Positions 19,915 to 29,701 are shown, counted from the first letter of the stretch. The stretch is DNA of 64,000 nucleotides from DASXKD01 sp963734725 (GCA_963734725.1 CAVTIX010000009.1:248001-312000), one strand, 5' to 3'. A program made the numbers and translations. The notes: a model not told the origin generated them from the letters alone.

Positions 19915-22900
19915 TCAGTGGCTGGGTTGTTCCAGGTCGGCGATGAGCCGCTCGGCGTCGGCCGGCGTCGGTCGGCGGCGCCGGGCCCGGCCTGCTGGTA
20001 GTTGTCCAGGGCGGCGCGGGCATACAGCAGGGCGTCACCGACCCGGCCGGCATCGTCGAGGAGGAGGGCGATGTTGTAGCGGGTCTGCCCGGCCCCGTAG
20101 ATGTCTCCCCGGGCTTCTTCGTGCTGGAGGGCTTGCTGGTAGTGGCGCAGCGCCTGGCCGGTGTCCCCGGCCCGGCGGTAGATGATGCCGAGCTGGTTCT
20201 CGATGATGGCGCGGGTTTCGTGGTCGTCGGCGGGGGTGCAGGTCCAGGGCTTGCTGGTAGTGAGCCGAGGGCGGCGTTGAGGTGCTCCAGCAGCACCGGC
20301 TCCGCCTCGCCCGCGGCCCGGGCGTCGTCGAACCGCTGCCAGGGCGACCGCGCCGAGCTGGCGAGGCTCCTGGCGCGGCCGAGCTGGTCGCTGTCGGGGC
20401 GCAGGCTGAGGCTGTGCTGGTACCAGTGCTCGGCCTGGTCCAGGTCCCGCAGCCCGGGCACCCCCAGGTAGGCGTTGCCGAGGCTGAGCGCCAGCTTGGG
20501 CTTCCTCCTGGCGGTCGCCGATCCGCTGGACCAGGCCAAGGGCCTCCTGAAAGTACGGCAGGCAGCCAGGATCGTCTTGCTGGCGCAGGATGTCGCCGAG
20601 CTCGTTGCAGGCTCACGGCGAGGTTGCGGATCTGGTTGCGCTGGTCGGGGGTGAGGCTGGCCGGGGGGGCGGCCAGCGCCGCGGCGGCCCGGTCCCGGTC
20701 CCACGCGATCATGGCGGTTTGCAGGGTGGTGGCGGCAGGCCAGTCCCGCGCCTGCCGCGCGAGCCGCACCCGGTAGCTGGTGATGAGGCTCCACTGGTCT
20801 TCGCGGCCGGGCAGCGGCCCGCCGGTGGCGGGGTCGGTGAAGTCGGGGGTGACGGCGGCGACGAGCCGGGCCCATTCCCCATCCCGCCCGGTCCGCTCAT
20901 ACAAGACGCGCAGGCCTTGCAGGCAGCCGGCCGCGGCGTCGCCACAGCCCGCCGGCGCGGGCCAGGTCGAGGGCGTGGCGCAGGTTGGCCTCCTCCGCCC
21001 CCAGCACCGGGACGACCTCCGCCGCGTGGCCCGCCTCGGCCTGGTCGTGGTAGTAGTTGCCGAGTTCGCCGATGGCCTGGGTGTAGGCGCGGGCGGCGCG
21101 CTGCGGCGGCCGGGCTGCCGGGCGGGCCGTAGCTGGTGGTGAACAGGGTGGTGAAATACCACGGCAGCGCCGGGTGGATCCGGTAGTACCCGTCCGCCGA
21201 GGGATTCCAGCAGGCCGATCCCGGCGGCCCGGTCCAGCAGCGCCGATCGCCGGCGTCGCGGTCCAGCCCGGCCAGCTCGGGCACCGCATCCTCCCCGAGC
21301 GACTTCCGGGTCGCCCATGTAGCGCGAGGGCGTCGACGTCGGCGGTGTCGCGGAACAGGTGCAGCACCGCCAGCTGGGCCCGCTCCGCCTCGGTGAACGC
21401 CTGCGCGAACCCGTAGCTCAGCGAGGCGGCCAGCGACCGGGTGCGGCCCAGCGCCGCGTCCTCCCCCGCCTCCAGCTGCGGCTTCCCCGGCCCGCAGCCG
21501 GGCCACGAACGCCTCGATCTGCCTCGGTGGTGGTCAGGTTGTCGCGCAGCGCCTGGCCGACCAGGACGGTGATGGTCAGCGGGTTCCCGGCCGCATACCG
21601 CAGCAGCGGCCGCCAGTCCGCCCCGCCGAGGCTCTGGCCGTGCCGGGCGGCGAGCGCGGCGGCCAGCTGCAGGCTTTCCCGCATCGGCATCGGCGGCAGC
21701 TGGACCCGGGCGGGCAGGTCACCGAGCCAGGGGTGCTCGTCGCGGCGGGAGGTGAGCAGCACCTTGCACCGGGTGCTGCTGGGCCAGGTCCCGCAGCAGG
21801 TCCGACGAGGTCGTCTTGCTCGGCCTGGGTCCAGTCGCTTTGGGTGCCTTCGGGGAACCCGGTGACCGGCTCGACGTTGTCCCACACCCACAGCACCGGC
21901 ACCTGCGCCAGCACCTGCAGGACCATGTCGCGGCGCTGGGCCGGGTCGGTGACCGCCGCCCAGGCGATGCCGTTGGCCTCCAGCAGCGCCGGCGAAGTAG
22001 TCCCCGGCGGTGCCGATGACCCGGTCGGCGGTCAGGTGGTGCTCGAAGGAGGACCACAGCACCGCGCCGGGCCACTCCGGGTGGCCGGGCAGGTCGAGGC
22101 CGCCGGTGGCCTGGTACCAGCGGGCGAACTCCGCCGCCGTCGAGGACTTGCCCGCCCCGGCGAAGGCGTGCAGCAGCACGACCGGCTGGGTGTCGAAGGC
22201 CCGGTCCAGCGCCAGCAGCGTCTCGTCCCGGCCGAAGAACCCCGCATCCGGCGGCCGCGGCACCCCAGCCGCTCGCACGCCGTCCCGGTCGGGCCTGGTT
22301 TCGGCTGGGGTGAGCTTGATCAGCGGCGCCGCGCGATCCGGCGGGCGCAGCAGCACCAGCGGCGCGGACTCGTAGACGACGGGGACGGCCCAGTCCTGCA
22401 ACGCGACCGGGACCGCGCCGATCTGCCGGACCGGGTCGGCGGCCAGGGCCCGCCGGGCGGCGGCGGCGGCCTGGCCGAGGGATTTCCCGGCGAGCAGGTG
22501 GGCGTACAGGTCGGCCATGAACTGCGCGGCGGTGACGACGTAGACGTTGTAGCGCATCGCCACCACACCCGGCACCCCGGCGTCGGCGACCTCGGCGGCC
22601 AGCGACCCGTACGCCCGGATCCGCGCATGCACATCCCCGGTCAGGGCGCTGTCCTCCAGCGCCGGCCGGCCTAGCCGGTGCCCGTGCGGCCGGCGCGTCC
22701 CCGGCGCGTCGGCGGGCTGGTCGCGGGCCTCGGCGTAGGCCGACCGGCAGGCGTTCAGCACCAGCACCGGCACCCCGGTGCCGGTGAGCAGCCGCCCCAG
22801 GGTGGGCCCGTCGACCAGCTGCTGGTTCTCCTCGCTGCCGGGGTCCTCGAACAGCAGGTACCCGTGCTGGCCCGGGCGCACCGGCCCGGCCACCGACACC

Positions 22901-23707
22901 CCATACATGCAGCGGCGACACACCGGCGCCACCGCCAGCCCCGCCGCCGCCATCGCCGGTCGCGGCCGGCTCGGGTGCCGAGGCCGGCCGAGGTCGAGCC
23001 AGGTGCCGTGGCCGTCGAAATGCACCACGTGATACGGCCGCCCCGCCTCCTGCGCGGCGTGCAGCACCTCGCGACAGCCGGGCGAAGGTGGCCGGGCGCA
23101 GCACATCCAGGTCCAGGCCCTCCATCTGCTCCGCGCCGCCGCGGACCAGGCGGGAGGCCACCGACCGGAACGGCACATCCTCCCGCCCGCCCGGCCGGGC
23201 GATCACCAGCAGCACCCGCAACCGGTCCCCCGACGGCTCCGGCAGCTCCGGGTGCCCGGCCGCCCGCAGATGGGTGCGGACAAACGCCCCCGCCCCCAGC
23301 GCCACCGGCGCATCCCGGCCCGGGTCGCGCAGCAGCTCCCACGCCAGCCCCGGCCCCTCGCCCGGGTCGGTCTCCACCTCCACCCGCACCTGGCCCAGCC
23401 GGTCCCGCGCCCGCTCCCAGATCCCCACCGCATCCACATCGGCAAACACCCGCGCGGAACAACTCCGCCCCGGCCTGCGCCAGCTGCGCCTCCGCCTCCC
23501 GCGGCGATCACCGGCGCCGGGTCGGCGGGGAACTCCGCGTAATCCTCCAGATACCAGCGGACCCGCTCCCCATCCCCGCCACCGGGCGGGCCAGCGAACT
23601 CCGCCACCGCCACCCGCGGCGCGCCGCCCCGTCCTGCCACGATCACCTCGCACCCGCCGCCGGCCCGCCGACCCGCCCGGGATGTCACTGATCCGCAGCT
23701 CCGCCAC
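19915..23707 (-). pseudogene. CHAT protease-NTPase-TPR gene, copy 2, frameshifted
   Basis: This is a tandem duplicate of the gene at 15131. It starts at GTG 23707 (MAELRISDIPGGSAG) and ends at TGA 19915 after IADLEQPSH. One long frame between about 23060 and 21990 keeps the CHAT histidine (VVHFDGHGTWLDL), the cysteine (VLNACRSAYAEA), GVVAMRYNVYVVTAAQF and Walker A (AFAGAGKSSTAAEF). Frames change near 23640, 23480, 23060, 21990, 21800 and 21520. More breaks occur through the TPR part, which is more damaged than in copy 1. Here HGTW is not a nonsense codon. With copy 1 it shows that the whole unit was duplicated before decay. Confidence 0.85.
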
Positions 23708-23894
23708 AACCCCACCCCCGCCTGACCCGCAAATGCGATCGTTAATGGTGAACTACATGCGGGCCGTCAGCACAATGATGCGCCCCGGTGCGACGCCAGT
23801 AAGGTACCGCCATTAAACCGCCCCCGCGCACATCCGGAAACAGCCCGCCCTATGCCGTCGGCGGGCGGGCATCACCCGGCAGGAGGCACCGCCG
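23708..23894. promoter_or_regulatory. Divergent control region, copy 2
   Basis: This 187-bp gap between CHAT copy 2 and the small gene is homologous to 18941-19121. CAGTAAGGTACC followed by CATTAAACCGC is conserved and contains a candidate -10. A GCCGTCGGCGGGC inverted-repeat-like segment and the strong SD GGCAGGAGG precede the small gene. It is a likely shared switch for protease and membrane protein. Confidence 0.45.
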
Positions 23895-24095
23895 ATGACC
23901 CTGGACCCAGACCGGTATGAATGCCCCGACCACCACACCGACCTCACCGGCCTGGTCGAAGAAGCCCTCGACGAACTGGGCCCGCCGGTCGCCTACCGGC
24001 CCGGACCCCGCCCGTTCCAGGTGATCGTCACCTGCCCCGGCACCGGCGGCACCGGGGCGCACCCGCTCACCTGCACCGGAACCCACACCCGATGA
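23895..24095 (+). CDS. Small acidic partner protein of the CHAT unit, copy 2
   Basis: This 66-aa protein starts at an ATG with AGGAGG nine bases upstream. It begins MTLDPDRYECPDHHTD, with a Cys-x2-His-His cluster, and continues LTGLVEEALDELGPPVAYRP. It ends with PFQVIVTCPGTGG and a final GTHTR. A short acidic helix and two later cysteines are visible; metal binding is possible but unproven. The stop overlaps the start of the membrane protein gene (ATGA), so the two are made together. I do not recognise the family. Copy 1 of the same gene is frameshifted. Confidence 0.75.
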   Translation: MTLDPDRYECPDHHTDLTGLVEEALDELGPPVAYRPGPRPFQVIVTCPGTGGTGAHPLTCTGTHTR

Positions 24096-24745
24096 CCAGC
24101 CCGGTCCGCCCGCCCAGCCCCGCCGACCAGGCCTGGGCCGACCTCGCCGCCCAGCTCACCCCCGCCAACTCCCTGGCCCGGATCGACACCGTCACCGCCC
24201 GCGCCATCACCACCATCACCGTCCTCGGCACCCTGCTCACCGGCCTCGGCGCCCTGGCCGCCGGGCAGTTCACCGCCAGCACCGCCGCCCAGGACCTGGC
24301 CGCCGCCACCGTGGCCACCGCCGCCCTCGCCGTCGCCAGCGCCCTGGCCGCCCAGGTGCTGACCATCACCCGCCACCTCAACCCCGCCAACCTGGCCGAC
24401 GTCCAGGCCTGGTACCGGCGCCAGTTCACCGTCCGCGCCTATACCACCCAGGCCGCCACCATCCTGCTCATCGTCGCTGCCCTGCTGGCCAGCGCCACCG
24501 CCGCCACCACCATCCTCACCACCCCCATTGACCTGTCCCGCGCGGCAGCAAACTCAGCCCGGCCGATCGCCCGGAAGGGCGCCCGGACCGGTGGAACTTC
24601 GCTAGAGCTCTCACCGGTGAACGGCCATGCTCCGCCGACACCCCACCCCGGCCACCCGTATTCGCAAGCCCTACGGGGGCGCCGGTTCCGCGCCGCGAGC
24701 GCCAGGTGTATCCATTGCCAACGCGAATCGCCTTGTCCTACCTGA
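24092..24745 (+). CDS. Small three-helix membrane protein, copy 2, with read-through tail
   Basis: The first 150 residues match the 143-aa copy at 19314: ITTITVLGTLLTGLGALA, DLAAATVATAALAVASALAA and AATILLIVAALLASATAATT are the three hydrophobic helices. After TTILTTP the copy 1 stop is lost by a one-base shift, and about 66 extra arginine/proline-rich residues follow to TGA at 24745. The last of these are encoded by a dispersed repeat. The tail is therefore probably not ancestral. The role in a CHAT-controlled membrane event is inference from linkage in two units. Confidence 0.7.
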   Translation: MTSPVRPPSPADQAWADLAAQLTPANSLARIDTVTARAITTITVLGTLLTGLGALAAGQFTASTAAQDLAAATVATAALAVASALAAQVLTITRHLNPANLADVQAWYRRQFTVRAYTTQAATILLIVAALLASATAATTILTTPIDLSRAAANSARPIARKGARTGGTSLELSPVNGHAPPTPHPGHPYSQALRGRRFRAASARCIHCQRESPCPT

Positions 24746-24760
24746 CAGACTTGGCACGCC
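24707..24760 (+). repeat. Dispersed repeat, copy B
   Basis: CATTGCCAACGCGAATCGCC, then TTGTCCTACCTGACAGACTT, then GGCACGCC, is a close copy of the element start seen at 35560, 42589 and 58726. A later piece (about 24770-24815, TACCTCAACTTCGCTGCGCCCC) matches the inner part of the long copies, with a deletion between. It ends the CHAT copy 2 unit. Confidence 0.75.
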
Positions 24761-24871
24761 GGTGCGATGTACCTCAACTTCGCTGCGCCCCATCCCCGGG
24801 TTCGTTGTGAGCGGACCGGCGCTGGCCCGGCGCGGTGGTCAGCTGACCGGGGAGTGATCTACAGTTGCCGC

Positions 24872-25129
24872 GTGCCGCACCCGTGGGCGCCCGGTGAGTA
24901 CGTCTGGCGGCAGCTCGCCAACGACCTATCCGCCCGGATTGCTGATGGTACCTATCCGCTTGGCTCTGCCCTGCCCGCCGAAGATGAGCTTGCCCGCGAG
25001 TACGCGGTTGCCCGCAGCACGGTGCGCCGGGCGCTGGGCGAACTGCACAAGCGAAAGCTGATCAAGACTGTCCATGGGCAGAGAAACGTGGTGGTCGCCA
25101 TGCCGGGGCCAGGGGGCCTGCCGGGCTGA
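24872..25129 (+). CDS. GntR-family transcriptional regulator, DNA-binding domain only
   Basis: The 85-aa product is almost entirely a GntR winged helix-turn-helix: YVWRQLANDLSARIADG, PLGSALPAEDELAREYAVAR and STVRRALGELHKRKL, then TVHGQRNVVV. No ligand-binding domain follows, which is common for short actinomycete GntR proteins. GTG at 24872 gives the usual start a few residues before the domain; GTG at 24854 is an alternative. It lies directly after the CHAT copy 2 unit in the same direction as its small and membrane genes and could regulate it, but this is only suggested by position. Confidence 0.75.
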   Translation: MPHPWAPGEYVWRQLANDLSARIADGTYPLGSALPAEDELAREYAVARSTVRRALGELHKRKLIKTVHGQRNVVVAMPGPGGLPG

Positions 25130-25848
25130 GACACCCCCGGCCAGCACCGGGTGGCACCGCGATCTAAGGCCCAGCGCACGGGCGAGCAGGCGGTGCCGGA
25201 GCCAGCCCCGGCGGACCCCTCGGCCGCGACGGCAAGCCGCAGCACCGGCACGAGCCTTCCACCGGACGGGCCGGTGCACGTGGACCAGGAGCCGGGACAA
25301 ATGACGGAAAGTGACGTGGAGCGTGGGCGGCCATTCCGCCAGATCGCCGATTACGGACGCGGGGCTGTTTCGGGACACCGCGACGCTCAAACGCGCAGAT
25401 CATCCAATATCGTTTGGCTCCTCCGGCGGCATAGTGATCAACGGATTATGAGTCCAGTGGTCATCGCAGCACAAACACGTCTCTTGAACTGCTTAACATC
25501 ACTCCCGATCGCATGAATCGCGACCGCTTGGCCGCGTATTTGCCACGATCAGAGTCTCAGAGCCCCCGGCAAGCAGCCAGCAGACCACTCGATTCTCGAC
25601 ATATGCCTCGCTCTGGGGGGCCGACGTCGGATTCCATGAATATGAGTTGCAGTTCTATGGAGCTGTCGTCATTCTCAGCGGCACGTAAATACTGGATCTG
25701 GCCCACATCTCGTAGTGACAATTAGTGCCTGTAGTACCGGGCTGGCCGTCGAACAGATCAGGTGGCGATCGCGCAAGCGGCGGCTTCCGACGGGGCGGAG
25801 CTGGGAGGATGATGGGCTCTGACCGGTCTGGGTGAGGGGGTACGGCCC
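25130..25848. other. Intergenic, no gene seen
   Basis: About 700 bp, AT-richer than average. The segment GATCAACGGATTATGAGTCC (near 25435) resembles GACCAGCGGATCATGAGTCC near 29330, and both are followed later by GGCCGCGTATTT. The next gene may therefore be bracketed by a decayed repeat. No coding or RNA gene can be supported. Confidence 0.45.
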
Positions 25849-28800
25849 GTGGGCTTGTGGGCGCGGCTAGGCTGGACGGCCGCCGTCACCCTCGCCGTGT
25901 TCGGCGTTTGCTGGTGGGGTCTGCAGGCGGCCGGGGTAGATCGGGGGACGGCGGTGGCGGTGGCGGGGCCGCTTTCGGCGGTTGCTGTGACGCTGGGCTC
26001 GGTGTGGGCGGCGCAAGCGAGCAGCAAGGACAAGGAAGCCCCGCTGGGAGAACTGGCGGAATTGGTGGTTGGCGGGCATTTCCCCCTAGTGCGCGACCTG
26101 AACCCCTACACGCTGGGAGCCACTCCGTCGAGGTACGGCAACCGGGACAGTTACCGGCAACGCGACCCGTATGTGACCCGGCGCATCGACGCGACGCTGC
26201 GAGAAGCGCTGCAGGCGGGGCATCTGGTGCTAGTGGTAGGTCCGTCGAAGGCGGGCAAGACCCGGACCGCATTCGAGGCGCTGGCCGCATGCTGGTCGAA
26301 GGCCCGTCTAGTCGTTCCTAAGGCGAATAAGCTGGGCCAGCTAGCCGATGACCCTCGGCTACACGACCTAGCTGAGCCGGTGGCGGTGTGGCTAAACGAC
26401 ATACAGGAATACCTCGCCGGTACCGAGCCACTGACTCCTGGGCTGCTGGCTCGGCTCACCGACCGGCGCGGCCCAACCGTGGTACTGGCTACCCTGCGGC
26501 AAGAGGAACGCGACCGGCTCGCCAGGAACAAGGGCGAGCTGTCCCGCGATACCCGCGCCCTACTAGCCGCCCCTGCGATCACCATCCAGCTGTTCAGCAC
26601 CGCCGAGGACTCCGGCGAGCAGGCCGCCGCCCGATTGGCTTATCCCAGCGAAAAACTGGCTAGTGTCGGCCTGGCTGAGCAGCTAGTGGACGCTCCCGAA
26701 TTGCTGCGGCAGTATCGTGACGCCGACTCTGCCAACCCGCTGCGTTACTTCCTGGTCCGAGTCGCCATCGACTGGGCACGTGTAGGCGGACCCCGGCCGA
26801 TCCCCGAAACAGACTTGGTCGCCCTAACCCGGGATGTGCTGTGGCAGGAACGGCCCGTCTTCGGCGCAGACGAACACGAGACCCGCGAGGCGCTGGTCCT
26901 GGTGCGCACCCCACTGTCCGGCTCTGGTCAGGCTGCCTTGCTTACCACAGAGGCCATGCCGGGGCCGGGGCAGACCCGCGGTTACTGGCCCTTCGATTAT
27001 CTGGTGGCCGCCGACGATGACCAGTATCTGGTGGCCACCGACGATGGCCAGACTAGACACCCTCGGCAAATCCCCGAACCGTTCTGGGCCAAGGTCCTCG
27101 AACGGGTCACCCCCCAAGACGCCTTGGTGGTCGGCATCAACGCCCTCCTTCGCGGCGTCGTATCTACGGCAATCACTGCTTTCCACAAGGCAGCCGACGC
27201 CGATGACGCCGACGGCATGTTCGGCCTCGGAGTTCTGCTGACTGAGGAGGATCCGCCCGACCTCGACGGGGCCCGCCACTGGTTGCAGCAGGCCGCCGAC
27301 GCCGGCAACACGCTCGCTATGGTCTTCCTCGGAGTCTTGCTGCACCGTCAGGAGCCGCCCGACCTGGACGGAGCCCGCTACTGGTGGCAGCAGGCCGCCG
27401 ACGCCGGCGACACCGACGCCATGACCAAGCTGGGAATCCTGCTGGAGAGTCAGGAGCCGCCCGACCTGGACGGGGCCCGCCGCTGGTGGCAGCAGGCCGC
27501 CGACGCCGGCGACACCAACGCCATGGCCTACCTGGGAAGCTTGCTCAGTGAGCAGGAGCCGCCCGACCTGGACGGGGCCCGCCGCTGGTGGCAGCAGGCC
27601 GCCGACGCCGGCGACACCAACGCCATGGCCTACCTGGGAAGCTTGCTCAGTGAGCAGGAGCCGCCCGACCTGGACGGGGGCCGCCGCTGGTGGCAGCAGG
27701 CCGCCGACGCCGGCAACACCAAGGCCATGATCTACCTGGGAATCTTGCTCAGTGAACAGGAGCCGCCCGACCTGGACGGAGCCCGCCGCTGGTGGCAGCA
27801 GGCCGCCGACGTCGGCAACACCAAGGCCATGGTCTACCTCGGAGTCTTGCTGCGCCGTCAGGAGCGGCCCGACCTGGACGGGGCCCGCCGCTGGTGGCAG
27901 CAGGCCGCCGACGCCGGCAACACCGACGCCATGACCAACCTCGGTGTCCTGCTGACTGAGCGGGAGCCGCCTGACCTGGATGGGGGCCGCCGCTGGTGGC
28001 AGCAGGCCGCCGACGCCGGCGACACCAAGGCCATGATCGGCCTCGGAAGCTTGCTCAGCGAGCAGGAGCCGCCCGACCTGGACGGGGCCCGCCACTGGTA
28101 CCAGCAGGCCGCCGACGCCGGCGACACGCTCGCCATGACCAAGCTGGGAATCTTGCTGCGCCGTCAGGAGCGGCCCGACCTGGACGGGGCCCGCCGCTGG
28201 TGGCAGCAGGCCGCCGAAGCCGGCGACACCAAGGCCATGGCCTACCTGGGAAGCTTGCTCAGCGAGGAGGAGCCGCCCGACCTGGACGGGGCCCGCCGCT
28301 GGTGGCAGCAGGCCGCCGACGCCGGCGACACCAACGCCATGACCAACCTCGGAGTCTTGCTGCGCCGTCAGGAGCGGCCCGACCTGGACGGGGCCCGCCA
28401 CTGGTGGCAGCAGGCCGCCGAGGCGGGAAACACCGACGCCATGATCAAGCTGGGAATCTTGCTCAGCCGTCAGGAGCGGCCCGACCTGGACGGGGCCCGC
28501 CACTGGTACCAGCAGGCCGCCGATGCCGGCGACACCAAGGCCATGGCCTACCTGGGAAGCTTGCTCAGTGAGCAGGAGCCGCCCGACCTGGACGGGGCCC
28601 GCCGCTGGTGGCAGCAGGCCGCCGACGCCGGCGACACGCTCGTCATGACCAAGCTGGGAAGCTTGCTCAGTGAGCAGGAGCCGCCCGACCTGGACGGGGC
28701 CCGCCGCTGGTGGCAGCAGGCCGCCGACGCCGGCGACACCGACGCCATGATCTACCTGGGAAGCTTGCTCAGTGAGCAGGAGCCGCCCGACCTGGACGGG

Positions 28801-29265
28801 GCCCGCCACTGGTACCAGCAGGCCGCCGACGCCGGCGACACCCGCGCCATGATCTACCTCGGATTCTTGCTCAGTCGTCAGGAGCCGCCCGACCTGGACG
28901 GGGCCCGCCGCTGGTGGCAGCAGGCCGCCGACGCCGGCAACATCGACGCTGTGTACAACCTCGGGGCTGTCCACGCCGTCGAAGGTGATTTGGAGGGAGC
29001 ACGAACGCTGCTGCTGAAGGCGGTCGAGGCCGGGAGCTCTGCGGCCCGCGACTATACGTCCGCACTCGACGACAATGAAGCCGTTCGAGGTGCGGCCTGC
29101 GCCAGACTGAAGGATCTGGAGGGCGACACGGACGCGCTGAACTTTCTTGGGATAGCAGCCCTGCGCGCCGGAACTCTCGACCAGGCCCGTGCCTTGTGGA
29201 CAAGCTCCGCCGACGCAGGTGACGCCGTGGCGCCTCTCCTGCTCACGATGCGCGGCACCGGATAG
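25849..29265 (+). CDS. Membrane-anchored P-loop (STAND-like) protein with 17 SEL1-type repeats
   Basis: This 1138-aa protein has two N-terminal hydrophobic helices (AAVTLAVFGVCWWGLQAAG, AVAVAGPLSAVAVTLGSVWA) and a linker. A P-loop NTPase follows with LVLVVGPSKAGKTRTAFEA (Lys137) and a possible Walker B VAVWLNDIQEYL. LVRVAIDWARVG lies further on. From residue 465 come 17 repeats of 34 aa (PPDLDGARRWWQQAADAG pattern), SEL1-type helical hairpins, then a short TPR-like end. Such repeats form a superhelix that binds peptides or proteins; the NTPase would act as switch. The arrangement fits STAND sensors in bacterial conflict systems, but the ligand is unknown. GTG at 25849 follows GAGGGGG. Confidence 0.8.
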   Translation: MGLWARLGWTAAVTLAVFGVCWWGLQAAGVDRGTAVAVAGPLSAVAVTLGSVWAAQASSKDKEAPLGELAELVVGGHFPLVRDLNPYTLGATPSRYGNRDSYRQRDPYVTRRIDATLREALQAGHLVLVVGPSKAGKTRTAFEALAACWSKARLVVPKANKLGQLADDPRLHDLAEPVAVWLNDIQEYLAGTEPLTPGLLARLTDRRGPTVVLATLRQEERDRLARNKGELSRDTRALLAAPAITIQLFSTAEDSGEQAAARLAYPSEKLASVGLAEQLVDAPELLRQYRDADSANPLRYFLVRVAIDWARVGGPRPIPETDLVALTRDVLWQERPVFGADEHETREALVLVRTPLSGSGQAALLTTEAMPGPGQTRGYWPFDYLVAADDDQYLVATDDGQTRHPRQIPEPFWAKVLERVTPQDALVVGINALLRGVVSTAITAFHKAADADDADGMFGLGVLLTEEDPPDLDGARHWLQQAADAGNTLAMVFLGVLLHRQEPPDLDGARYWWQQAADAGDTDAMTKLGILLESQEPPDLDGARRWWQQAADAGDTNAMAYLGSLLSEQEPPDLDGARRWWQQAADAGDTNAMAYLGSLLSEQEPPDLDGGRRWWQQAADAGNTKAMIYLGILLSEQEPPDLDGARRWWQQAADVGNTKAMVYLGVLLRRQERPDLDGARRWWQQAADAGNTDAMTNLGVLLTEREPPDLDGGRRWWQQAADAGDTKAMIGLGSLLSEQEPPDLDGARHWYQQAADAGDTLAMTKLGILLRRQERPDLDGARRWWQQAAEAGDTKAMAYLGSLLSEEEPPDLDGARRWWQQAADAGDTNAMTNLGVLLRRQERPDLDGARHWWQQAAEAGNTDAMIKLGILLSRQERPDLDGARHWYQQAADAGDTKAMAYLGSLLSEQEPPDLDGARRWWQQAADAGDTLVMTKLGSLLSEQEPPDLDGARRWWQQAADAGDTDAMIYLGSLLSEQEPPDLDGARHWYQQAADAGDTRAMIYLGFLLSRQEPPDLDGARRWWQQAADAGNIDAVYNLGAVHAVEGDLEGARTLLLKAVEAGSSAARDYTSALDDNEAVRGAACARLKDLEGDTDALNFLGIAALRAGTLDQARALWTSSADAGDAVAPLLLTMRGTG
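27244..28970 (+). repeat. 102-bp tandem repeats inside the SEL1 gene
   Basis: Seventeen copies of a 102-bp unit encode 34-aa repeats. Many are identical over long stretches (CCCGACCTGGACGGGGCCCG recurs throughout), while a few codons (NAM, KAM, DAM; GSLLSEQ or GVLLRRQ) vary between copies. This pattern indicates recent expansion and homogenisation by recombination. Confidence 0.9.
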
Positions 29266-29271
29266 CCTGCG

Positions 29272-29288
29272 GGCACCAGGACGGTGCC
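29272..29288 (+). terminator. Short hairpin after the SEL1 gene
   Basis: GGCACC and GGTGCC pair around AGGAC, seven bases after the stop codon. The stem is short and has no T-run, so it is a weak terminator candidate. Confidence 0.35.
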
Positions 29289-29643
29289 GCGAGTCGGGTC
29301 AGAGGAGATGAGTGCGGAGCATTTCCTGCGACCAGCGGATCATGAGTCCGATGCGCTGCTGGGTTCAAGAGTCCAGCCTACCTGCGCAAACACCGTGGCC
29401 ATTGTCGCCCCCAGATACTATATGGCCGCGTATTTCCCGTGGCCACGCGCGGACAGCTACAGATCACCCCGATCTGGGCGCCTCATTGACAAGCGCCAGT
29501 ACACGCGTAGCCGTGCAGAACGGCGGGAGTGTGCGCGCCTGCCGTGAAGGACTTCGCTACGGTCCGGAACCGTTCGGCGCACACTATTGAGGACGCGCAG
29601 CCGAGGTCACAGACCGTCATGACCTACAGCGAACCGCCCCGCA

Positions 29644-29701
29644 GACTTGGGAAAGCGTGCTGGAGGCAGCCCCTCAGGAGTTCGAATCTCCCATCCTCCG
29701 C
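29644..29701 (+). other. 3' fragment of a tRNA-Ser gene, possible attachment site
   Basis: The sequence contains an anticodon-loop part (CTTGGGAAAGCGTG), the long serine-type variable arm (TGGAGGCAGCCCCTCA), a perfect T-arm (GGAGTTCGAATCTCC) and a 3' acceptor strand (ATCCTCCG). No matching D-arm or 5' acceptor strand (GGAGGAT) lies upstream, so it is not a whole gene. A 3' half like this is what remains when an integrative element that targets a tRNA gene inserts and is later rearranged. Confidence 0.65.

Noticed and set aside
26824..28974. 716-aa reading frame opposite the SEL1 gene
   Set aside because: It exists because the 102-bp repeat has no stops in that antisense frame. It has no start signal or family, and the sense frame has clear SEL1 motifs.
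29600..29701. Complete tRNA-Ser gene
   Set aside because: No D-arm, anticodon 5' strand or 5' acceptor strand matching the conserved 3' half is present upstream.
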